From positions 1,178,001 through 1,242,000 of the forward strand of contig NC_063016.1 in assembly GCF_020509005.1 (NCBI RefSeq): DNA of 64,000 nucleotides, given 5' to 3'. Each line of letters opens with the position of its first letter. Positions within the stretch are counted from its first letter, which is position 1. The notes under the pieces were generated by a model, which worked only from the letters and a program-made list of their open reading frames with translations, did no database searches and was not told the origin of the DNA. Of this stretch, positions 18,849 through 29,662 are shown piece after piece. The translations under genes were made by a program, and so were the position numbers. Source of the DNA: Fulvia fulva. Its lineage: Eukaryota; Ascomycota; Dothideomycetes; Mycosphaerellales; Mycosphaerellaceae.

Positions 18849-20431
18849 ATGGCCCTCACTTCTGCGAACCTGCTCGGTCTGCTAGCTCTTTTGGCAGTAG
18901 CTAGCGCAATCCTGGTACGCCCCTTCGCAGCAGTCTGCAATCGACAAGTCGCTGATGTCTTAGAAACTCGCTCGAGCTCTGAGGAGTCCTTTAAACAAAG
19001 TGCCTGGACCATGGCTTGCCAAGTTCACCAACCTGCCTTTGAAGCTCGCGGTCATCACCGGGTCTCGCATCCATTACATTCAGAGTTTACATGAACGATA
19101 TGGACCCTACGTTCGAATCAGCCCAGAAGAAATCGCAGTAAACGATCCAAAGGGCTTCAAACAGATCCATGGTATCAACTCTGGCTTTGAGAAAAGTGGC
19201 TGGTACAAGGCATTGACTGTAATGCCTCGACCCTGCCTGTTCGATATGAGCGATGCCAAAGACCACGCCGCACGTCGACGTCTTTTCGCTCGTGGTTTCA
19301 GCAAGTCAAACATCCGCCAGAACTGGGAGCCAGCGATCAAGGAAAAGATTGCTTTGGTCGTGACGCAGATGCTCAACGAAGCGGCAAGAACTCACGGATC
19401 TGTAGACGTCATGAAGCGGTGGACATTGATGGCATCCGGTGTCAGTGCGCATCTCATGTTCGGCGAGTCGTTTCAAGTAATCGAGCGTGGTGAGACAAAC
19501 GAGTTTATCAAGACATTGACTAGTGCACTCAAAGGCGGTGGCATCGGCGTTGAGGTACCTATCGTGCGTACGATTGGCAAGATGCTACCCTTTCAGGCCA
19601 CGAAAGAGCTCTTCTGTACCAATGAGACCCTGGACAGCTATGCCGTGACTGCGGTGCGCAACATGCGGGCTTCAGGTGTGAGCAAGAACATCTTCGCAAA
19701 TATTCTAGCAGAATCTGAGAAGGGAGAGGCACTAGATGACCGCACGGTCGAGAGTGAGGCGATGGGATTATTCGTTGCTGGCACGGACACTACCGCGGTC
19801 AGTTTGACATATTTGACCTGGGCCATCTTAGCAAGACCTGAGCTGCGCAAGAAGATTGAAGAGGAGGTGAGCAGTCTGCCTTTGAACTTCCAGGAGCAGG
19901 ATGTCGAACGGTTGCCGCTGCTCAACGCTGCGATCGAAGAGACCTTGAGACTGTACGGGGCTGCGCCTGGAGCACTTCCAAGAACCGTACCGCCTGGGGG
20001 CGCCGACATGGGCGGATACTATCTGCCTCAAGGGGCTATCGTCTCTACACATGCATACAGCATGCACAGAGATCCATCTCTTTTTCCGAACCCAGAAAGG
20101 TGAGTCTTTCCAAGGACGTCGACATCATCGTGGCTCTGACTCTCGCATCAGCTTCAATCCATCTCGATGGCTCCCTGACAGCAAGGACAACGAACATGTC
20201 TCGAGTGCTGCGAGGGCAGTCTTCTCACCGTTTGGCTCTGGCTCGAGAAGCTGCCTTGGATCGCACATTGCATACTCAGAACTACGCCTCGGAGCGGCTG
20301 AGTTCTTCCGCAGATGCCCTGGCAGCAGCCTGGCTTCCTCGACGACCGAAGAAAGCATGCACATGGAAAACTTCTTTTTGATAGCCCCACAGTCGCACAG
20401 ATGCGAAGTCGTACTTGAAACACAGAAGTAG
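18849..20431 (+). CDS. Cytochrome P450 monooxygenase
   Basis: Exons 18849..18914, 18964..20099 and 20152..20431 join in frame to 493 residues, normal for a microsomal P450. Residues 1-22 form one hydrophobic anchor, followed by a proline-rich hinge (VPGPW near 35). The oxygen-binding I-helix motif AGTDTT is at 294-299, the K-helix ExxR in EETLRL at 348-351, and the heme-binding FGSGSRSCLG at 428-437 with the ligand Cys435. The enzyme should sit on the ER membrane and use a P450 reductase to hydroxylate a small lipophilic substrate, as in xenobiotic or secondary metabolism (CYP52/CYP65-like layout). It runs tail to tail with an MFS exporter. No biosynthetic core enzyme is nearby, so a detoxification pair is possible but unproven. 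Confidence 0.95.
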
Positions 20432-20568
20432 CGGAAAATATCGACAGCTTAACTGCATGATTGGTCAGCGTCCTGCCAGAGATTGCAACCACATGGTCGA
20501 AGCGATCTAATGTCATTGAATCCACATTGAAAATAATAAGCTGGCATATCTAGTTCGTGAGACAGGAC

Positions 20569-22402
20569 CTATTCATCTTTGGGAAGGAAACCGGCAGTGG
20601 CGATTCGCATGCGCTTGCCATAGAGCCAAAGTGGGATGGTCAACAAGGAGAAGATTCCCATGATCATGCCAAAGATGCCGAACGGCAAGGCAGGGCCTGC
20701 ACTTTGTACCCAGTCGCCGACGAAGAACGTCCAAGCGAAAGAGACGACTGCTCTTGCAATCGTGGTCATCACGAAGCAGTCTGCCGCAAGAGGACGGTAG
20801 GCATCAATTAGCTATAAGGCAAGTCAGCATGATGTTAAGGCTCGAGGAGCAACAGACACAACATACATAATTGAAGCCGACACTTGGGATCTGCGTGATA
20901 CCCATGCCGACCATCGCGTATCCAACGCACAGACCTGCCCAAGCATGGGGTGATGGATGTGCTGCACTGAACCTGTCAAATATCAGCGAAGATTGAGACA
21001 CCATCGAATGATCATTTGCTCACCCAAACGTCCACATGCCCGTCGTCGCGAGGAAAAGTGCTGGAAACATCATCGGTAGACGAATCTCTGGCTCAGCGAG
21101 ACCATGGCTCTCCTTCTTCGCCTGACGCTTCATAACACGATCGATGACCACGAAATTGAACATGCCGCCCAGAGCACAGCCTATAAGACCACCAACGTTG
21201 ATGAGACCGGCGTTGTTGCCCCAGAGATACGGTGGCATGGCGACAAATTGAGGTCCGATGATCGAGATGGTGACGAGACCACCGAGAAGCCCGCCGTAGC
21301 TACAAGACGTCAGCGACCGCTACTGGAATCATGTGCACGAGACTTACTGCAACATTACGACCCATGTGCCAGGAAATGCGAGAGTCAACCACGGAGCCAC
21401 AAAATTCCTCAGCAAATGGCCTCGATATACGCCAACCTTGAGGCTCTGGGCAAAGGTGAATGTCTCGCTCTGTGCTGGCAATGCTCTTTCGATCATCTCA
21501 ACCTTCGCCTTCTCGTCGCTGATCGAGCCATCGATAGAACCACCCTCTCGCAGGAACTGTGCATGTCGATCGAAGCTCGTCTCCGGTACTAGGAGTAGAT
21601 TCAGCAGGAAGATGGCACCCATTATGGCGGCGGATATCCAGAAAATGTATTTATAACCCTGGATGCCAGCGATGTAGCCTCCGCCCAGTCCGCCTACGAA
21701 GCTACCTCCAGCCAGGAAGATAGTGTAGATGGCCTGTCATGATCAGCCAAAGTAAAGCTGCAGATAAAGTCAAAGTTCCTCACCATAGCCCGACCACGCT
21801 CATGCACGAAAAAGATTTCTCCGATAACACTCGCAGCCAAACTATCCGCAGGTCCAAACCCAAAGCCCTGAATCGCCCTAGCAGCCAACAAACTATCAAA
21901 AGACGTTGCCAGTCCACACCACACACTCGCCAGCACACCAATCAGCATCGCAATGATCAGTATAGGCCTTCGTCCAAACGTGTTCGCCAAAGGCACCCAG
22001 ATGATGTTCGAAACACCGATGAGCAACACACAAACCGCCACAAGATGGGACAGCGTCCCCAAAGGCTGCGGCGGCAACATTTGAAACTGCAAAAGCTGGA
22101 GTGCAGGAGCGACAGCCGCAGTCGCGAAGTTGGCACCACCACAGTAGAAGGACATGATCATCAAGATGGTCCATTTTCGCCATTGTGGCCAGTTCAACGG
22201 ATCGGCAGCGCTTCGCGATGGGGTGGGAGAGCGGTGAATGTGGTCGTGGTTCTCGTGCTCTGGTCGCTTCAGTCAGCTCGTCTTCTTGACGAAAGACACC
22301 TTGAGCAGTAATCATACCAATCAACACAACAGTACCAGGCGGTTCGGCCTCTTTCACCTGCTGCTTCGACAAGGAGAATGCATGACTCCAGTTCCCAGAC
22401 AT
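20569..22402 (-). CDS. Major facilitator superfamily transporter (drug:H+ antiporter-like)
   Basis: Six exons (22402..22318, 22259..21784, 21733..21348, 21299..21024, 20972..20867, 20811..20569) join in frame to 523 residues. After a hydrophilic N-terminus comes DPLNWPQWRKW, a hallmark of fungal MFS multidrug transporters. About twelve hydrophobic helices follow. The inter-helix 2-3 loop has VPLANTFGRRPILI and motif C-like residues follow in GFGPADSLAASVIGEIFF. A long central loop carries charged residues (GGSIDGSISDEKAKVEMIER). Such proteins export toxic or endogenous small molecules across the plasma membrane by proton exchange. The gene ends 137 bases from the convergent P450. All five introns have consensus GT-AG borders of 47-58 bases. 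Confidence 0.93.
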
Positions 22403-22968
22403 GATTAGACAGCAAAGCGATGGATGAATTCAAAACGAGACAAGTGGCGAGATAGATGGATCGACCGAAGCGTGCGGCGACATCGTTCGTATATATCAAT
22501 GCTCAACGAATGTCCCTGCCCGACCCCGTAGTGCCTCCACTGGTGCATTATACCCCATGGGCGGGAGGCTTGCCCCACATCCACCTGAAGCATCCTGAGC
22601 GAAGCAATCGCCAGCCACTTTGGGGAGAAGGTCCATATGAGAGGCGAATATCACTGGTCGTCATTGGTGAGGAGGCCGCGTGTTCTGTCTCAAGTCGAAA
22701 GTCATGCAAGCTTCTGGAACTTCAAGGGAAGCACTTTCGGCAGATTCGTAGCCGATGCCCTAAGTCACGTTTGGCGGCCTGCCAATGACAGCAGGTCTCA
22801 AACCTGGTGGTTGAACTCTGTTATCTACTACTGTCCTCTGGTAATGCCGATTGACCGCACGAGTCGGAGATGCGGTAGTTCCATATCTTCATACCGTACC
22901 TTCATCCACGAAACCAGCTAGAACTCATGGCTCCGATTTGGTTCGTGTCGGTGGCCCTGGTCCCGGTC
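22403..22968. other. intergenic stretch upstream of the MFS gene
   Basis: This is the likely promoter of the MFS transporter. No coding feature was supported before the receiver-domain relic. Confidence 0.45.
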
Positions 22969-23295
22969 CTAGCTAGGACCTCTCCACGACTGCCCGCCCA
23001 CGCCGCCCTGTTGTGTTCTGTCGACTAATTCTCTGAGCTCCTTCATGCGAACTGGTTTCGCATAATACTCATCGACGCCCACGTCGAAAGCTTGTCTCTT
23101 GGCCTGGTCGGTGGTGACACCCGTGAGCGCGACGATTCTGGTCCGTGGAAGTCGTTGCCTGGTCTCAAGAGCCCGTATCTTGGATGTTGCTGTGAAACCA
23201 TCCATCACCGGCCTAGCAGACGGGACGAAGTTAGCTATGGTCAGCAAGAGGTGAAGTCTCAGGGACCACGACTGGAAAGGACACCATGATATCAA
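22969..23295 (-). pseudogene. relic of a hybrid-kinase receiver domain
   Basis: The frame carries the second half of a response-regulator receiver: PVMDGFTATSKIRALE, then TRIVALTGVTTD and GVDEYYAKPVRMKELRELVD, including the conserved Thr and Lys. The first half is missing. Just upstream of PVMDG the reading meets stops in all frames, and the acidic pair and phospho-acceptor aspartate cannot be found. An intron-like acceptor (TCTGCTAG) directly precedes GPVMDG, so the fragment was probably the last exon of a larger gene such as a hybrid histidine kinase. It is squeezed between the MFS gene and the 3' end of STU2. Confidence 0.65.
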
Positions 23296-23512
23296 CAGAA
23301 GCTATACGCTGTGTACTGCTGTCGGTCAAGCAAAGGTAGTGAAATGGTATCGAACGAAACCCCATCCATCAGCCCAAATGCCGATTTCCACTCGCCGAAC
23401 GCCTGCAAATGCACGCTGAACCCAACCACGAATGCCACGACATTGCCTCGTTCAGTTCGTGTATCATACCATCAAGCAGACACTCCCCGTTGTCGACAGG
23501 AAGTGCAAACGA

Positions 23513-26217
23513 TCATTGGCCACGACCAATGTTCTGTCTGGCCTGCCAAGAAGTCAGTATCGATGTCGCAAAACACCGTCAGTGCAGTTTATTCTCACCT
23601 TCATCATCTCAATCCTCGCCTTCAAATTCTGCGTGACCTCCGCCGCCCTCCGCCAACTCTCAACTCCCTCACCCTGACTTCTATCCAGGTTTGACTGTCG
23701 ATCATCACTAGGCGTCGCACGCCCAGACCCATTGCCGTTGCTCTCCGGTCTCGAATGTCGACTGGTACCGCTCAGCGCACGGTCTCGAGCATCTGCATAA
23801 CCACCTCTTAGCTTTCCGTTAGTATCATGGAACTGGTTCTCCTTACCGTCACTATAGCCATCGATGTTACCGTAGCCTCGTGCTGACGGCACATTGAAGC
23901 TTCTGCTGCTGCCGTATGCTGGACGTGGAGAAGTCGGCGCGCTGTCGATCGGGCTGTCTCTACCAGCCTGATTCCTACCCAGCCGAGAGATCTCCCGCTT
24001 CAGTCTGTCGATTTCCTTGCTAAGGGAATTGGCGCGGTCTTCTGCTGATTCAGCGTCCGAGCGGGCACGCACGAGCTGAGTTTCCTTTGCCTTGATTTGG
24101 AGCACATCGCGGGTGTGGTCTTCGATCAGTTGTGCGTTCTGTACTTGCAGTTCTGCAACTTGTGACGTAAGCCTGAGCTTGTCAGTGCGAAGATCTGACG
24201 CCTGCTGTCGCGCAAGATCGACTTCCGCTCGCAGATCAGAAAGCTCCTGTCGCTCAATAGCGCTGAGTGCACTGCTAGCTGGATCTGCTCGCGGCGCAGC
24301 GGAAGGTGACGTGGGCGCGAGGGCTGGCTTGCCAAGTGGCCGTCCTGCCAGACCCCTACCCGCACCAGCACTTGGTTTGGGTGTTGATGGTGGCGGAGGG
24401 TCATCGGCAACGGGTGCTTGACGCTTCGGTGATGCTGCTCCTGCTGATGGTGCTTTCAGGCCCATCCCAGGTCTTGCAAGTCCACTTCCCGGGGCTTTGA
24501 GGCCACCAGGTGGCTTAAGACCACCCGGTTTGGCGCCAGGTCTGGTTGTTGGTCTTGGCTGTAACGCTGGTGCATCTTCATCAAGTGGCGGAGATGCTGA
24601 CTTTGGCGGCGCAGCCTTCTTCGCAGCAGGTCGCTTCGTGCCGAGAGCAGGCTTTCTTCCAGCTGGCGCAGCGGCTTTTGGTGGAGGCGCCGCAGCTTTC
24701 GGCTTCCACTTCGCTTTGACCTCCGCAGCATCCGAAACCTCCTTGATCTTGTTCTTTCGAATATCGTCGAGTCCTTCAAAGTGTGCCAACATGTTCCGGT
24801 CGCCCATGATCTTCCACAACACGCCCATTACTTCACTCCCGGCATCTCGTAGTGGCGCGGCGCTTTCGGTGAGGAGCTTCTTGGCGCCTTCACAGATCTC
24901 TTTCGTCTGCTCGATGGTGGGCGCTTCTCGTGTAGTTCTCAGGGCTCGAGTCAGAAACTTGGCAGTATTCTCCTTGACCTGAGGGTTCTTGCTCTTCAGT
25001 GCCTCCAACACATCTGCTTGCACGTCGCCCAGGCTAGTGGCAGAGAAGACGGCGTCGCAGGCAGCGCCAATAGCATCCGTCACAGATGCCTTCTTCTCCT
25101 TGAATCGCTCCAGCATTGAAGCTAGAATCGAGCTTCGATACTTGGAGAAGTCCTTCCGCAAGCCTTTTGCTAGACATTCGACCACATTTGCGGCAATTGT
25201 GACCACGGCAATATTGGCGTCCTTCATGCTCTTTGCACAACCTCGGATGATGTCGTCAAAGGAACCCGGCTGTATCGCAGGCACGTTTACTGCTGTGAAT
25301 GTCTCGTCAAGTGCCTCTTTCCTGTCCTTCCACTTTGTGCTGGCGAGTCGATCGTTGAAGTCTTTCGGCACCTTTGCGAGCACATCCACAGCCTCGAATT
25401 CTGGCTCCAGATCGATCTCCCCACCTTCGTCGCCCTCTTCTTCCGCCTCTTCGTTACCGCCACCAGCTGCCTCTTCCTGCTCTTTCGCGGCTTGCTGCGA
25501 TCGTAGTAGACGCTCCTGCTTTGGTGTAGGTTCCGCTTTCACCGGCTCGAACAGCTTGTCCAAGTCCTTCTGTTGCACCTCCTTCAATTCGTTCCAGAAC
25601 AGGGGCTTCATTGCTTCCCTCAGCCACCTGTACATCTCTACAGTGAGATTCTGTCCCTGCGCTCGAACATTCTTGTCGGCGTGTCCATAGATCTTGGGTA
25701 GGAGTTTTAGTATCGGCTTTGGCTCGACGATCTTCATGCCATATGCGCGCACGATACCGGCTAGTGCTTCGAGTGTCGCAGCGATGATCTTAGGCAGTTT
25801 GTGTGAGAAGTACCCCAGCAGCTCCTCTATGACGGGATCTGCCTTGTCCAGTTCAATCAGCAGAAGTAGTGCTTCTTGTGCTGAGGCTTTTGCGGCGGGT
25901 CGTCCAGTCAATCCTTTCTCCACCACTGGCCCGACAGTGACTCCTCGTGTCCTCCGCGCTCCTTCTGTGCCTGCCGCATCGAGGAAAGCATTGTATGCGT
26001 TGAGCGCCTCCTGTTGCGCTGCGACGTTCGAGTCTCCCACTGCGCCTTTCCATAGCTGACTGTCGTACACAAAGTCCTTGACGATCGTGTCTGTCGGTTG
26101 CGCTGTCTTGAATTGGTTTGCTGCTGTCTCGTAACCACCTTTCCGCGCCTTCCAGTTCTTGTGCGCGAATTGTTCTGCAAGGGGCAACTTGGCCCACTCC
26201 TCCGGATCGTCCGACAT
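23513..26217 (-). CDS. STU2: XMAP215/Dis1-family microtubule polymerase (Stu2/Alp14/AlpA)
   Basis: Exons 26217..23599 and 23542..23513 join to 882 residues. The small last exon adds ARQNIGRGQ after the GTGAGA...TTGGCAG intron. The protein begins MSDDPEEWAKLPLAEQFAHK, the canonical start of the first TOG domain. Two TOG arrays of HEAT repeats follow: residues about 1-230, then about 290-520, beginning near VLAKVPKDFNDRLASTKWKD. An acidic linker separates them. A Pro/Ala/Lys-rich basic region (about 540-690) binds the microtubule lattice, and a coiled coil (about 700-790, ELSDLRAEVDLARQQASDLR) dimerises. The protein adds tubulin at microtubule plus ends and at the spindle pole body and kinetochore. 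The ATG at 26217 matches the family start; the 46 in-frame residues upstream do not. Confidence 0.95.
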
Positions 26218-27251
26218 GGCCAGCAATCGGGATCGGTATAGCCGCGTAGTCGTCCTTGGGGAGGCTGTTAGGTAGGTATGTTGTTCGAGTAAGCGATCTG
26301 CGATGTCGTGTGTTTCGATATTTCTGTGGTCGGCTAGTTGATCGGTGATGCCCAATTGTTTTTGTTTGGGCTCGTGATGCTAGTCAGCGGCAGCGCTCCG
26401 GTGGCCTCGGTCTGTCGTGATTGTCGTGATCGGAATGCGCTCCTATCGTGAATACGTACAGGAGTCGTGCATATGGGGGATGAATGTCATGTTCTCCTGC
26501 AGCAGTAGTCGCGAGATGTAAACAGCCCCACGATCGGCGCAGCTTGCCAAGATCCGCGGCATGGCAACGGGCTGCAGGGGTCTTGTTGTTGAAGTTGTTT
26601 CTGTTCACTGCTTCACACACGGACATGGCGGACGGCAAGATACGTTGATACATCTGCGCGACTACAAACGCTCTGCATCGTCACTCTATATGGTGCATGA
26701 TGCCGTCTTTTCGCCGCGTACTCTGCAAGATATTGGAAACTGACCGGGCTTTCATATTCGTTACTTGTCGTCAAGGTTGTTTCCAGTCACAGACATTCGA
26801 AGGCTACAGGCAGTCTGAGTAGAATTCATGGCATCACCACATCATCGACACTCTCGTCACAGTGCAACTGCGAGAATGATCAGAGACTCATAAAGTGCTC
26901 GTGGTCATGCAGGTACAATATTGTGTTGCACGGGCCAACATGCCCCGCCTCTAGCGCGACTGGATGTTTTGTGCTGGCTGCGCATGTGAGTTGCGACAGT
27001 TCCAGTGAATCAACACCACGACCGACTTCACCCCATATAGCCCTACCATACACCACAGCGCCACTTCTCCTGCTATACAGTTGCCCAGCCACTGCTCAGC
27101 TCTTGCTGTTTTGAAGTCCTGTCCACTTCCCGCCAAACGTTCGAGTGCGCCCACCGTCTCAAACATCACCCTCGAACATTCCTTGGACCATAAACGGCAT
27201 ACGACATCGTCTCGCACTCCAGCAGTGGATGGCCCGGCCACATCAGCAATA
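26218..27251. other. divergent promoter space between STU2 and the LIS1 gene
   Basis: This stretch of 1.03 kb separates two divergently transcribed microtubule-related genes and should carry both promoters. No coding feature or repeat was supported. Confidence 0.5.
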
Positions 27252-28688
27252 ATGAGCGCCCTGCTGACCTCACGACAAGCTGAAGAGCTGTACGCTACCC
27301 CCTTTTGCTTCCGGCCATTGTTTCACCGCTGATCGCAAGCTGACAGCCACAAGTCCCTTATCGCCTACCTGCTATCAACCGGCCACGCAAATAGCGCGCA
27401 GGTATTGCGCGACGACTTGAACCTCCCCGAAAGCGACTTCGACGCCGCGACTGCAAAGAAGTATGAAGGACTCATCGAGAAGAAATGGACGAGCGTGGTT
27501 CGGTTGCAGAAGAAGATTATGGACCTGGAGGCCAAGTCGCAGCAGTTGCAGACTGAGCTAGATAATGCGACTCCATCCTCACTAGCAGCGAGAAAGAACC
27601 ACGACCCTACGACTTGGCTGCCTCGAGCACCGGCACGGCATACCCTTCAGTCGCATCGACAGCCTATCACGTCGGTGGCCTTCCACCCGCTCTTCTCCAG
27701 CTTGGCCTCAGGCAGCGAGGATTGCACAATCAAGATCTGGGATTATGAACTGGGCGAGCTAGAACGGACACTCAAAAGTCACACGAAAGCCGTGCTTGAC
27801 GTTGACTTCGGCGGACCAAGAGGTAACACACTTTTGGCCAGCTGCAGCTCCGATCTGACCATTAAGCTTTGGGACCCGGCAGAGGAGTATAAGAATATTC
27901 GGACACTGCCCGGACATGACCACAGTGTCAGCTGTGTGCGCTTCATACCGAGCGGCGCAGCTGGCGCACCTTTGAGTGGGAATCTGCTAGCAAGCGCGAG
28001 TAGAGATAAGAGCATACGAATATGGGATGTCACCACAGGATACTGCTTGCGAACGTTACGAGGCCATGGAGACTGGGTGCGGTCGCTTGCCCTGACAATG
28101 GACGGCAGATGGCTCGTGTCAACCTCATCCGATCAATCAGCGCGAATGTGGGACCTGTCGCAACCAGATTCGAATGCGCAAAAGCAGACATTCATGGCAC
28201 ACGAGCATGTTGTCGAATGCACGGCTTTCGCGCCACCAGCAGCGTATCAACACCTAGCTTCGTTGGCAGGGCTGAAGAAGCCACCACCAGCCAGCAGCAG
28301 CAACGAGTACTTCGCCACTGGAGGAAGAGATAAGCTGATCAAGATTCACGCCTCGAACGGTATCTGCATCAAGACATTGACTGGCCATGACAACTGGATC
28401 CGGAGTCTGGTTTTTCATCCCGGCGGCAAGTATCTGCTGAGCTGCAGCGATGATAAAACACTAAGATGTTGGGACTTGGCGCAAGAAGGAAAGTGCGTCA
28501 GAGTAGTAGAAGCTGCGGATCACTTTGTGAGCTGTCTGAGATGGGCGCCGAGCTTATACAAAGAGCCCGCGGCTGACACCAACGGGATCACCAACGGAAC
28601 GAGCAAAGACGATGCAGCGAAGGAACAGATCCGGTGCTTGATAGCGTGCGGAAGTGTGGACCTCAATGTGAGGGTCTTCAGCGCCTAG
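27252..28688 (+). CDS. nudF: LIS1/NudF/Pac1 dynein regulator
   Basis: Exons 27252..27289 and 27347..28688 join in frame to 459 residues, the usual LIS1 length. The N-terminus ([13 protein letters not shown], then [20 protein letters not shown]) is a LisH dimerisation motif. A short coiled coil (about residues 55-85, [20 protein letters not shown]) follows. Seven WD40 blades come next, for example [33 protein letters not shown] and [18 protein letters not shown]1 binds the dynein motor and NudE and keeps dynein active for nuclear migration and vesicle transport at microtubule plus ends. It faces STU2, another plus-end protein, across a shared promoter region. A Gly/Ala-rich insert between blades 3 and 4 ([12 protein letters not shown]) is typical of filamentous fungi. 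Confidence 0.96.
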
Positions 28689-29256
28689 GCGTGAGCGTCA
28701 GGAGATGGAGGTCATAGCTGACGCAAGCGCGCGGCCGCATTGCTGAAGAACAAGACCATGAATGTGCCAATCAGTAGCTCATACTCCGCAAGCTGGATCG
28801 TTGCAGCGTAAGATACGTAGCCTCCCGTGCCTGGCAATTGCGCCGACCAATGCAGGATGATGCCCACCTTTACGCGCGAAACAAGGGTAGTGATATGGAC
28901 TTTGCCAAGCGAATGAACCTCTCGCCGAGCCCCACAAGGTTTCTTGACCACATGTGCTGCAAGACAAGTGAGCACACTTGAGAGTCTGCAGTATCGCATC
29001 GATTCGCATCTCGTGTAGCCAATGCCGTGACCGAGACTCAGCACGACCATGGTGACGGATTGCGTATGCCTGATATGGTGCTCAAGATGAGGCAATCGGC
29101 CATACTGTTTCGTACATCACAGTTGGCTTCCCATCAGCTTGAAGCGATGTCCTACAGGCCAATCAGGTTTGATGAACCGTCACCCGTCGTCACCCCAAAC
29201 TCGGAGAGGGCGTGTCAACTTGCCCGACCCACTTCCTCCAACCTCAACGCGGTCAT
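28689..29256. other. intergenic stretch after the LIS1 gene
   Basis: A minus-strand open frame (28712..29095) ends in one hydrophobic segment but has no family features and no codon-level support. I do not call it a gene. No other feature was seen. Confidence 0.4.
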
Positions 29257-29662
29257 ATGAGATCCTTCAGCCTCGTGATTTTCTCATTAACCGCAACGGC
29301 GCTCGTAGTACCTCTTGATCGACGAGCCAATATTGGTCACGATGCCGTTGTGTGCTTCTCCGAAACTGTCCCGGATAATGCCGAAGGTGCCCTCTTGCTG
29401 AAATGGCAGCCATACCCATACGTCGTAGACTGCTGTGTTCCATTTCCCGCGGTCGACAAAAAGGGGATACAAGGCAGGTCTCCAGACCACCCATCACAAT
29501 TCCATCACACCACCCACACTAACGATCACCCACAGCGCCGGCCTCGTGCCCTTACGTAGCCCGTCAGGTTCCTGTTCATCCAGCACCGGCCAGATCTACG
29601 CTTGAGCATCAATTCACAAAACCGCGTACGCCATCATGTACAGTGGTGAGTGGGAGAGTTGA
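29257..29662 (+). pseudogene. broken NLP/NPP1-type secreted protein gene
   Basis: Exon 29257..29477 starts with a signal peptide (MRSFSLVIFSLTATALVVP) and continues with two family landmarks of necrosis- and ethylene-inducing-like proteins, HDAVV and CVPFPAVD. A consensus intron (29478..29535, CACTAAC branch) leads to a second exon in frame, recognisable by SCSSSTGQIYA and HKTAYAIMYS. That exon is interrupted by an in-frame TGA at 29603..29605 and ends at a second stop at 29660..29662. The GHRHDWE-type metal-binding motif that defines an active family member is absent downstream, so about the last half is lost. Active relatives are secreted cytolysins of plant pathogens; this copy cannot encode one. 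Confidence 0.8.

Noticed and set aside
18356..19012. 218-codon minus-strand frame overlapping the P450 start
   Set aside because: Its 5' third is antisense to the P450 signal anchor and first intron; no protein features of its own.
18849..22402. P450 plus MFS pair as a secondary-metabolite cluster
   Set aside because: No polyketide synthase, peptide synthetase, terpene synthase or other core enzyme in the window, so a cluster claim is not supported.
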